7,940 bases of DNA from Rickettsiales bacterium (GTDB taxonomy: Bacteria > Pseudomonadota > Alphaproteobacteria > Rickettsiales > UBA1997): assembly GCA_023262945.1 (NCBI GenBank), contig JALQXY010000013.1, positions 1 through 7,940 on the forward strand. Direction: 5' to 3'. The notes beneath the pieces are model-generated. The model saw nothing but the letters and a program-made list of their open reading frames with translations, did no database searches and was not told the DNA's origin. Positions 1 to 5,846 of the stretch are shown here, one piece after another; the first letter of the stretch is position 1; each line of letters starts with the position of its first letter. The translations under genes and the position numbers were made by a program.

Positions 1-40
1 AAAAAGACAAAGAATTTAATCGCTTATTTTTAACTTCTTT
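1..40 (-). terminator. Possible weak intrinsic terminator after the barrel gene
   Basis: Read on the minus strand, AAAGAA (40-35) can pair with TTCTTT (14-9). One mismatch follows, then an inner TTAA/TTAA pairing (33-30 with 19-16) around a 10-base loop. The stem is followed by GTC and five T residues (bases 5-1). It lies about 40 bases beyond the stop codon of the minus-strand gene ending at 80, where a terminator would be expected. The stem is almost entirely A:T, and such structures arise easily by chance in DNA this AT-rich, so support is weak. Confidence 0.3.
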
Positions 41-58
41 AAAGATGAAATTTGATAC
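38..58. repeat. Fragment resembling one end of the nested palindromic repeat
   Basis: These 21 bases match the right arm of the small palindrome at 1581-1601 in 18 of 21 positions; the shared core is TTTAAAGATGAA followed by TTTG and TA. No matching left arm is visible between 1 and 37, so this is either a decayed or solo end or the edge of an element reaching beyond the window. It lies just downstream of the barrel gene stop codon, the same kind of 3'-flanking position as the other copies. The match is short and AT-rich, so homology is suggestive only. Confidence 0.35.
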
Positions 59-79
59 TATTATCTTTTGCATATAATT

Positions 80-1417
80 TTAGAATTTATGAATTTTATG
101 AGCTCCGATAGACATGATATATTGTATGGTTAAACCGCTATCTTTTTTACCAGGCATTAAATTTTGGTTTTCATATTCAATTCTAATTCTAGAAAACTCA
201 GAATTAGTATAATCAACCATTATTGTATTGCTTGATGGATTATGACCCTTGCTATTAATTGATGCCTCATCAAAATTAGCAACATCTCTTGCTTTGCTAC
301 CATATAATTTTGAGTAACGATATCCCAGGCGCCATTTAGGTAAAAATTTATAAACCACCTCAGTATAAAAACCAGATTGACTTGATTTAAAGTTATCCGA
401 TTCTTCAACATTATCATTAGCAAAAAGACTATAATTACCATCTTCGTGACGATTGAAATATTCACTTTGTATGATAAGTTCATTTTTCCCAGAGTTCATA
501 ATTGGCGAGAAACTATATTTAAAATCGGCAATAAATAAATTACTTTCCCCAGCAAATGACAACTCTTCGATAATTCCATTGTGATTATGAGAATATTTTC
601 GACCATCATCTCCAGTAGACACTTTTAGATATGATAATCCTGTTTTAATTTCACCATAAGGTAATTCGCCGCCAAATTTTAAAAAAGCTGATTGCACAGG
701 AATGCCACTTGAAGACCTACCCCCGGCAGGAAAATTATTTCCAGAGAATGCCGCTAAACCAATTTCACTATAAAAATTAACTGGCAATAGCCAAGAGATT
801 TGAGCGCCATCATCAAAATAATGATTACCAAGAAAAGCTTGAAACGCTATCGGTCTATTTGAAAAGTTATCAGTATGAAGATGCTTATTATTAAGATAAC
901 CAATATCGGCTAAAAATCGTCCAAATTTAATATTAAATCCATATGGAAGGCTTGTGGTTTCAGCATTCAAGACTTCAATTTCAACCTTATCCTCGCCCTC
1001 ATCGTCAAGAAAAATAATATTTGAATCGATCTTAAAAAGATTATCAACATCGGCAGTCATACTTAATTCTGACTCATAAAAAGAAAAGCCTTGCTTTGCT
1101 GAATGTAAATGGCTTGGACTTTGAAAACCAGCTAAAGAAAAATCTTCATTATTGGTAGATGAGCGATAAAATTTGCCATTTATCAATAGGCCAATTTGCG
1201 GATTAAATCTGTTATCGGTTAATATGTTTTTTATATTACCTTGCCGACTAATATTTTGTTCTAATTTATCGATCCTTTGTTTTAAAGAGCTTAATTCTTG
1301 GTTAATTTCTTGAGCATTGGCAAAGTTGCATATTTTAAAAGTTAAAAGTACATGAATAAATAAATAAAAAAAAGTAAGTTTTGCTTTAGAGGTAGCGTTG
1401 GAAACTATATTTGGCAT
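80..1417 (-). CDS. Outer-membrane beta-barrel (porin-like) protein, putative metal-uptake associated
   Basis: This 445-residue protein has a secretion signal: a positively charged start, a hydrophobic stretch at about 14-30 and an ANA|Q cleavage motif after residue 35. A short coiled-coil segment (about 36-60, QELSSLKQRIDKLEQ) follows, as in several porin-like families. From about 70 to the end the sequence alternates polar and aromatic/hydrophobic residues in the manner of beta-barrel strands. Landmarks are NPQIGLLINGKF, FSFYESELSMTADVD, FGRFLADIGYLNNKH, FQAFLGNHYFDDGAQ, FSGNNFPAGG and the C-terminal IQYIMSIGAHKIHKF. I recognise this pattern as a proteobacterial outer-membrane family often annotated as a zinc-regulated outer-membrane receptor or porin. 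No TonB box or plug domain is evident, so porin-like is the safer name. His-rich patches (101-105, 277-279, C-terminal GAHKIHKF) would suit metal handling, but that is inference. The ATG at 1417 directly precedes the signal peptide; no clear Shine-Dalgarno site is visible. The small membrane-protein gene lies upstream on the same strand. Confidence 0.8.
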   Translation of the reverse strand: MPNIVSNATSKAKLTFFYLFIHVLLTFKICNFANAQEINQELSSLKQRIDKLEQNISRQGNIKNILTDNRFNPQIGLLINGKFYRSSTNNEDFSLAGFQSPSHLHSAKQGFSFYESELSMTADVDNLFKIDSNIIFLDDEGEDKVEIEVLNAETTSLPYGFNIKFGRFLADIGYLNNKHLHTDNFSNRPIAFQAFLGNHYFDDGAQISWLLPVNFYSEIGLAAFSGNNFPAGGRSSSGIPVQSAFLKFGGELPYGEIKTGLSYLKVSTGDDGRKYSHNHNGIIEELSFAGESNLFIADFKYSFSPIMNSGKNELIIQSEYFNRHEDGNYSLFANDNVEESDNFKSSQSGFYTEVVYKFLPKWRLGYRYSKLYGSKARDVANFDEASINSKGHNPSSNTIMVDYTNSEFSRIRIEYENQNLMPGKKDSGLTIQYIMSIGAHKIHKF

Positions 1418-1437
1418 AGGATATATTTTTATAATTA

Positions 1438-1453
1438 ATAAATTCTCATTTAT
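1438..1453. promoter_or_regulatory. Perfect 6-4-6 dyad upstream of the barrel gene
   Basis: ATAAAT-TCTC-ATTTAT is a perfect inverted repeat with a 4-base spacer, ending about 20 bases before the ATG at 1417. On the minus strand it reads ATAAATGAGAATTTAT, and TGAGAAT resembles one half of a Fur-type site, but the other half does not match. It could be an operator for a metal-responsive regulator. It is made mostly of A and T, so chance is a real alternative. Confidence 0.2.
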
Positions 1454-1474
1454 GAAATTGTTTAATGATGATTA

Positions 1475-1691
1475 ATACCAATTCTCATCTAAAAATGAAC
1501 AATATGACAAAATATTTTTGAGATAAAAATTGTAAAAAATGCAATCCCTATAATACCAAAGTCCATCTTTATTTAATTCGTTTAAAGATGAATTTTGGTA
1601 TAGCAGAACTTAAGGCTTTTTGCAATTTTTAGCCAAAAAGATAAAGTCAGATTGTTTAGTTTTTATATGTTTTTTAGATGGGAATTGGTAT
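1475..1691. mobile_element. Palindromic MITE-like element, copy 1 (with nested palindrome)
   Basis: The ends are inverted repeats: 1475-1495 and 1671-1691 pair at 20 of 21 positions (motif ATACCAATTC...CATCTAAAAA). Inside them the two arms keep aligning when one is reverse-complemented: AACAAT-TGAC, TTTTTG, then TAAAAATTGTAAAAA against TAAAAATTGCAAAAA. The whole element can therefore fold back on itself, apart from extra bases in the right arm near TTTTTATATG. It has no coding capacity. Its outer parts are nearly identical to 7684-7860, while the centre differs and holds a second palindrome (1553-1601). It starts right after the stop codon of the small membrane-protein gene and lies 57 bases from the barrel gene start codon. 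TA bases flank the right end, consistent with transposition into TA, but because the repeat ends in TA itself the duplication is ambiguous. Confidence 0.8.
1553..1601. repeat. Small nested palindrome inside copy 1
   Basis: The left arm 1553-1571 (ATACCAAAGTCCATCTTTA) pairs with the right arm 1583-1601 at 17 of 19 positions around an 11-base loop. It sits at the centre of the larger palindrome and is absent from the other copy at 7684-7860. Its ends resemble those of the host element: ATACCAA, then CCATCT at the same offset, 14 of the first 19 positions identical. That suggests both are moved by the same or a related transposase and that this one inserted into the larger copy. An alternative is that the centre of the palindrome diverged in place. 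Confidence 0.7.
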
Positions 1692-1693
1692 AA

Positions 1694-2131
1694 TTATAAA
1701 AAATATGGGGGAGCTCTTGATAAATAATACTCTTTGTCAGAATTTTTAATAAAAAATTTAAAGTGCGGATAGGTAATTTTTGCAACAATTATTAAAATCA
1801 AGAAATACAAACAATCAAGCAAAGCGTATTTCTTTAGTTTGCTAATATTTAATATTGAGCAATTTTCATCGCTAAAATCATGCTTTTTATTTTCTTTGGA
1901 TTGGCAAATAACAAAATTATCAATTTGCGCTTTCCAAGAAATATTATGACTTTCAACCCTATGTAAAGTATTATGATGAGATAAGGCTATATTTGATGAT
2001 ATAAATATAGCTACTAATAATATCGCTATGCCGCTGATAAAGATATGCCTATTTTTTGATATCTTGTTTAATAAAAATGTAATTGAGGATTTCTTGTTCA
2101 CAAATTTGGTTTTACTTTGGCTCAATGTCAA
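1694..2131 (-). CDS. Small two-helix membrane protein with His/Cys loop and RAPP C-terminus
   Basis: No named family can be assigned with certainty. The protein has one hydrophobic helix at about 29-50, a 50-residue loop and a second helix at about 102-118. The loop carries His52, His53, His57, His62, Cys76, His84 and Cys91. A short tail ends SRAPPYFL. Small proteins with an N-terminal membrane helix, a His/Cys-bearing loop (LHRxxSH type) and a terminal RAPP or RGPP motif are often found beside metal-uptake outer-membrane proteins, and the next gene downstream here is such a barrel. A metal-related role at the inner membrane or periplasm is therefore plausible but inferred. No ATG is available near the start: TTG at 2131 or 2125 are the candidates, and an AGAAG at 2139-2135 is better spaced for the TTG at 2125 (9 bases) than for 2131 (3 bases). 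GTG at 2101 would also work and would remove the overlap with rmuC. The overlap suggests translational coupling to rmuC. Confidence 0.7.
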   Translation of the reverse strand: MTLSQSKTKFVNKKSSITFLLNKISKNRHIFISGIAILLVAIFISSNIALSHHNTLHRVESHNISWKAQIDNFVICQSKENKKHDFSDENCSILNISKLKKYALLDCLYFLILIIVAKITYPHFKFFIKNSDKEYYLSRAPPYFL

Positions 2132-3407
2132 ATTCTTCTATTTTGTTTATATTGACGGATTTTTTACTGTCAATTCCTAATTCTGATATCTTCTCAATAG
2201 AAGAGTGAATTCCGCGATTCAAGCTTTTGGTTATTTTATCATGATAACTAAGGGCTTTATTTAGTGATTTTCCTAGATCGCCGCAATCTTTAAAAATAAC
2301 AGAAATCTTATCAAGCAACTTTTTAACTTCTATTTTAAGAATTTCGATATTTTTTTCTTGCTTTATTCGATCTATAACTATTCTGGCCTGAGATAAAAGA
2401 TTAACTAGCCCAATTGGCGAAGTGACAATTATACCTTTTTCCATAGCTTTTTGCTCAAAATCTGGCTCAATTTGTCGTAAGGTATCAAGCATTTTTTCGG
2501 TTTGTAAAAACATAATCATCATAATTTTATAGTTAGAAGACTTTTTGTTAAAAAGATCTTCAAATAATAATTTAGCATAATCTTTTTTACAGAGCGATTC
2601 CAGATGCTTGCGAAAGGAATCTTTAATTTTATTTAGGATTTCTTTTTCTTTTATTCTATCTTTCTCGTTTCTTGCAGTTTCTAAATCAAGAAAATGTGAC
2701 GAAGATTTGCTATCGACGATAACAACCTGATCATTAGGAAAAAATAAAATTGCATCAGGTCTTTTACCTTCATTGTTAGAGCTATAATTAAAATTTGAGA
2801 AATGTGATTGCAAAATATAGTCGCCTAAGCTTTGTAAATTTGACTTTTCTTTAAGTCCTGAATTTTTAAGGATATTTTCTAAAGTAATTTCTGCTGCCCT
2901 TCCAGAGCCGCCAGGATTTAATAAAGCTTGTTTGGTTAATTCGATAGAATGAGAAGATTTTTCAATTTGATCATTAAGAGATGCGACCTTGACAGTTACA
3001 TTCTCAAAATTCTGAAATAGCTCTTGCGTTATTTTTTTTATATTAATTTCTTGTATTTGACTAATTTTATTTTGCTGTTCATGAGATTTTTTAATAATTT
3101 CTTCTGAAATTTTATGAATAATTAGCTCTTTATCTATGCTCCATTGCTGCTTATCTTTTTCTAAATTTACTTTTTCTTGCTGAAGTAATTGATTTTTGGT
3201 TTCATAAGTAAAAATTTGTTTTTGCAAAATGTCATTTTTTTCCAAAAGATCATTTTTTTCTAGCTTGATTTGTTGTAATTCTTGAATAGAATACGCAAGA
3301 TCGCTGGCGATTTTTATCTTTCTATTTCTTTCTTTATATAGTAAAATAGTCATCAAAGTAAAACATAAGCTAAAAGTTGTAATAAAAGTTAATGCAATTG
3401 TTACCAT
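2112..3407 (-). CDS. rmuC: DNA recombination protein RmuC
   Basis: RmuC proteins limit DNA inversion and rearrangement between short inverted repeats in E. coli and are thought to act as nucleases on DNA intermediates. This 431-residue protein shows the standard plan: an N-terminal membrane anchor (about 2-23), a long Glu/Lys/Gln-rich coiled coil (about 26-160) and the RmuC domain (about 160-420). The domain starts with NPGGSGRAAEITLENILKNSGL; the usual Trp-Gly before the conserved Glu is replaced by Ala-Ala. It continues to RPDAILFFPNDQVVIVDSK (216-234), which carries the PD...DxK arrangement (Asp218, Asp232, Lys234) of PD-(D/E)xK-type nucleases. Later family segments include FLQTEKML and VTSPIGLVNLLSQARIV. 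The length is slightly under the roughly 475 residues of the E. coli protein. The ATG at 3407 directly precedes the anchor helix. It is divergent from lon across 66 bases and overlaps the small membrane-protein gene by 20 bases at its 3' end. Confidence 0.93.
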   Translation of the reverse strand: MVTIALTFITTFSLCFTLMTILLYKERNRKIKIASDLAYSIQELQQIKLEKNDLLEKNDILQKQIFTYETKNQLLQQEKVNLEKDKQQWSIDKELIIHKISEEIIKKSHEQQNKISQIQEINIKKITQELFQNFENVTVKVASLNDQIEKSSHSIELTKQALLNPGGSGRAAEITLENILKNSGLKEKSNLQSLGDYILQSHFSNFNYSSNNEGKRPDAILFFPNDQVVIVDSKSSSHFLDLETARNEKDRIKEKEILNKIKDSFRKHLESLCKKDYAKLLFEDLFNKKSSNYKIMMIMFLQTEKMLDTLRQIEPDFEQKAMEKGIIVTSPIGLVNLLSQARIVIDRIKQEKNIEILKIEVKKLLDKISVIFKDCGDLGKSLNKALSYHDKITKSLNRGIHSSIEKISELGIDSKKSVNINKIEEFDIEPK

Positions 3408-3424
3408 TGTAATTTTGTTAATTA

Positions 3425-3453
3425 TTAATAAATCTTAACCCATATCCTATAAT
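3425..3453 (+). promoter_or_regulatory. Probable promoter of lon-yidC
   Basis: A perfect TATAAT lies at 3448-3453, with TTAATA at 3425-3430 (4 of 6 matches to TTGACA) at a 17-base spacing. Transcription would start near 3460, giving a leader of about 14 bases before the lon ATG. Just upstream of the -10 box, CCCATAT at 3439-3445 resembles the -10 element of heat-shock sigma-32 promoters; the best upstream partner, TTTGTTA at 3414-3420, is a poor match and 18 bases away. The promoter of divergent rmuC should also lie in this 66-base gap, but I see no convincing candidate for it. Confidence 0.5.
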
Positions 3454-3473
3454 TAAATTAAATTAATTAAAAG

Positions 3474-5843
3474 ATGATAAAACAAATTTCACAAATGAAA
3501 AAAGATCAAACTGAAAATCAAAATCCTACATCGCAAATTTTTTACACTCTTCCTTTAAGAGATTTGGTGATTTTTCCTAATATGACATCAGCAATTTTGG
3601 TTGGTCGCGAAAAATCATTAAACTCTATCCAAGAAGCTCGTAAATCAAATTTACCAATTTTTGTAGTAACACAAATTGACCCCGAATTTAGCAATTTTGA
3701 TGAAAATACCATATATAAAATTGGAACTTTATGCAATATTACAGAAGTTGTTAAAACATCTGATGGTACTTTAAAAATAATCTTGCAAGGCCTTCTTCGT
3801 GCAAAAGTTAAAAAAATTGTCGAATCAAAACACGCTTTTTGTTGCGAAACTGAAGTTTTCCTTGATCATCCATTGCCAAATAAAGATGATATTGCAAAAA
3901 ATAGCCAAGTTATAAGCCTTATTAAAGCTTGTATTGAGAATTTTACAAAATACGCCGCTTATGATAAAAAGATAACAGATAAAATTATTACATCAATTCC
4001 TAGTATCTCCTCTCCATTTGAAATTATTTATTTGATAGTTTCTCATGTTGGTGGCTCTATTTCTAAGCGTCAAGAAATATTAGAAGAAAGCGATTTAGTC
4101 AAAAAGCTTTACAAAACGCTAGAATTGGTTAAAAGCGAATTAGAGATTTTTAAAACTGAAGAAAGAATAAATAAAACCATTCAAGAAAAATTTGTTAAAA
4201 ATCAAAAAGACATATATCTAGCAGAGCAGCTAAAAAATATTAAAAAAGAGTTAGGGCAAGATGATGATAATGAAATTGAAGAATTAGAAAATAAGCTTAA
4301 AAAACTCAATTTGCCAAAAGATGTAGCTCAGAAATGTCAATCAGAAGTCAAGAAATTGACAAAAATGAACCCGTACTCTGCAGAGTCTGGAGTAATAAGA
4401 AACTATCTAGAATGGATTTGTAATTTACCTTGGTCAAAAAAAGATCGACTTAATTCCGATATTACAAAAGCAGAAGAAATTTTAAATAAAAATCACTATG
4501 CCTTAGATAAGATAAAAGATCGTATAATTGAATTTATCGCAGTACAAATCAAAAACAAAAATTCTCGAGGGCCAATTTTATGTCTAGTTGGTGCTCCTGG
4601 CGTTGGTAAAACATCTTTAGCAAAATCAATTGCCGAATCTTTAAAGCGTCAATATGTTAAGCTATCTTTAGGAGGGGTTCGTGATGAATCAGAAATAAGG
4701 GGTCATCGTCGTACTTATATCGGATCAATGCCAGGACGTATTATTCAATCCATTCGCAAAGCTAAAGCTTGCAATCCATTAATATTGCTAGATGAAATTG
4801 ATAAAATGGCCAGCGATTTTCGTGGCGATCCTGCCGCTGCATTATTAGAGGTTTTAGACCCTGAGCAAAATGCATCATTTTGTGATCATTATCTCGAAGT
4901 TGATTATGATTTGTCTAGTGTTATGTTTGTAGCAACCGCTAACAGTGTTGCCAATATTCCAATTCCATTGCGTGATCGTATGGAAATTATCAGACTTTCA
5001 GGATATACTGAAAATGAAAAATTGAATATAGCTAAAAATCATTTATTATCAAAACAAATCAAAGAAAACGGCCTTAAAAACACAGAATTTGCCATTAGTG
5101 ATGAGGCTATTTTAGAAATAATAAGAAGATACACTTTTGAAGCTGGAGTAAGAAATCTTGATCGTGAATTAGCAAAATTAGCGCGTAAAGCAACAACTGA
5201 AATAGTTACTAAAAAAAACAAATCAACAAAAATCACTAAAAATAATCTAAGAAAATATTTAGGTTCTGAGAAATTCAATTTTGGTAAAATTAAAGATCAA
5301 GATGCAGTGGGAGTAGTTACTGGATTGGCTTATACCGAATATGGAGGAGATTTACTCAACATTGAAGCTCTTAAATTTGAAGGAAATGGCAAAATTCAAA
5401 TAACCGGGCAATTGGGTGATGTGATGAAGGAATCAGCTCAGGCGGCTTTTAGCTTTGCACGCTCAATGGCTAAAGATCTGAATATTGAGGCCAAAAAATT
5501 TAATAAATATGATTTTCATATTCACGTTCCAGAAGGAGCCACCCCTAAAGATGGACCATCAGCTGGGGTTGCTATGTGCATAGCTTTATTTTCAGCGTTA
5601 TCAGGCAAGAAAATTAAAAAAGAAATTGCCATGACAGGAGAAATAACATTAACTGGCAAGGTTTTGCAAATAGGTGGCTTAAAAGAAAAATTACTTGCAG
5701 CTTTACGCGGCAATATTAAAACTGTATTGATTCCCGAATCTAACGAGAAGGATTTGATAGAAATGCCAAAAGAAGTATTAAATAATTTACAAATCAAAAC
5801 CATCAAAACCGCCGAAGAGGCAATAAAAGAATGTTTAAAATAA
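3474..5843 (+). CDS. lon: ATP-dependent Lon protease
   Basis: Lon is a cytoplasmic hexameric AAA+ serine protease that degrades misfolded proteins and selected regulators. At 789 residues it is full length (E. coli 784). The substrate-binding N domain (about 23-215, LPLRDLVIFPNM...VGREKS) is followed by a helical linker to about 315. The AAA+ module (about 316-590) has Walker A GAPGVGKTS (373-381), Walker B LILLDE (436-441), sensor-1 Asn490, an arginine-finger candidate Arg502 and sensor-2 Arg560 in EAGVRNLDRE. The protease domain (about 605-789) has the Ser-Lys dyad: Ser696 in PKDGPSAGVAM and Lys739 in GGLKEKLLAA, 43 residues apart as in E. coli. Walker A has Ala374 where most Lon proteins have Pro; Gly, Lys and Thr are intact, so activity is expected. 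Start is ATG 3474, but ATG 3495 (Met8) is possible since neither has a clear ribosome site. The yidC start follows the stop by 3 bases. Confidence 0.98.
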   Translation: MIKQISQMKKDQTENQNPTSQIFYTLPLRDLVIFPNMTSAILVGREKSLNSIQEARKSNLPIFVVTQIDPEFSNFDENTIYKIGTLCNITEVVKTSDGTLKIILQGLLRAKVKKIVESKHAFCCETEVFLDHPLPNKDDIAKNSQVISLIKACIENFTKYAAYDKKITDKIITSIPSISSPFEIIYLIVSHVGGSISKRQEILEESDLVKKLYKTLELVKSELEIFKTEERINKTIQEKFVKNQKDIYLAEQLKNIKKELGQDDDNEIEELENKLKKLNLPKDVAQKCQSEVKKLTKMNPYSAESGVIRNYLEWICNLPWSKKDRLNSDITKAEEILNKNHYALDKIKDRIIEFIAVQIKNKNSRGPILCLVGAPGVGKTSLAKSIAESLKRQYVKLSLGGVRDESEIRGHRRTYIGSMPGRIIQSIRKAKACNPLILLDEIDKMASDFRGDPAAALLEVLDPEQNASFCDHYLEVDYDLSSVMFVATANSVANIPIPLRDRMEIIRLSGYTENEKLNIAKNHLLSKQIKENGLKNTEFAISDEAILEIIRRYTFEAGVRNLDRELAKLARKATTEIVTKKNKSTKITKNNLRKYLGSEKFNFGKIKDQDAVGVVTGLAYTEYGGDLLNIEALKFEGNGKIQITGQLGDVMKESAQAAFSFARSMAKDLNIEAKKFNKYDFHIHVPEGATPKDGPSAGVAMCIALFSALSGKKIKKEIAMTGEITLTGKVLQIGGLKEKLLAALRGNIKTVLIPESNEKDLIEMPKEVLNNLQIKTIKTAEEAIKECLK

Positions 5844-5846
5844 TTA

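Noticed and set aside
220..483. Minus-strand open frame inside the barrel gene
   Set aside because: It overlaps the barrel gene in another frame, has no family features and no start signal; it is a chance frame.
1431..1460. Full Fur box upstream of the barrel gene
   Set aside because: TGAGAAT matches one half-site, but the facing half (TATTAAT) does not match at the standard spacing.
1475..1691. CRISPR repeat or tRNA-like structure
   Set aside because: There are no regularly spaced direct repeats with spacers and no cloverleaf or CCA-like end; the structure is a single long inverted repeat.
3542..3736. Minus-strand short frame opposite the lon N domain
   Set aside because: Antisense shadow of a strongly conserved coding region with no independent support; the frame at 5039-5278 is rejected for the same reason.
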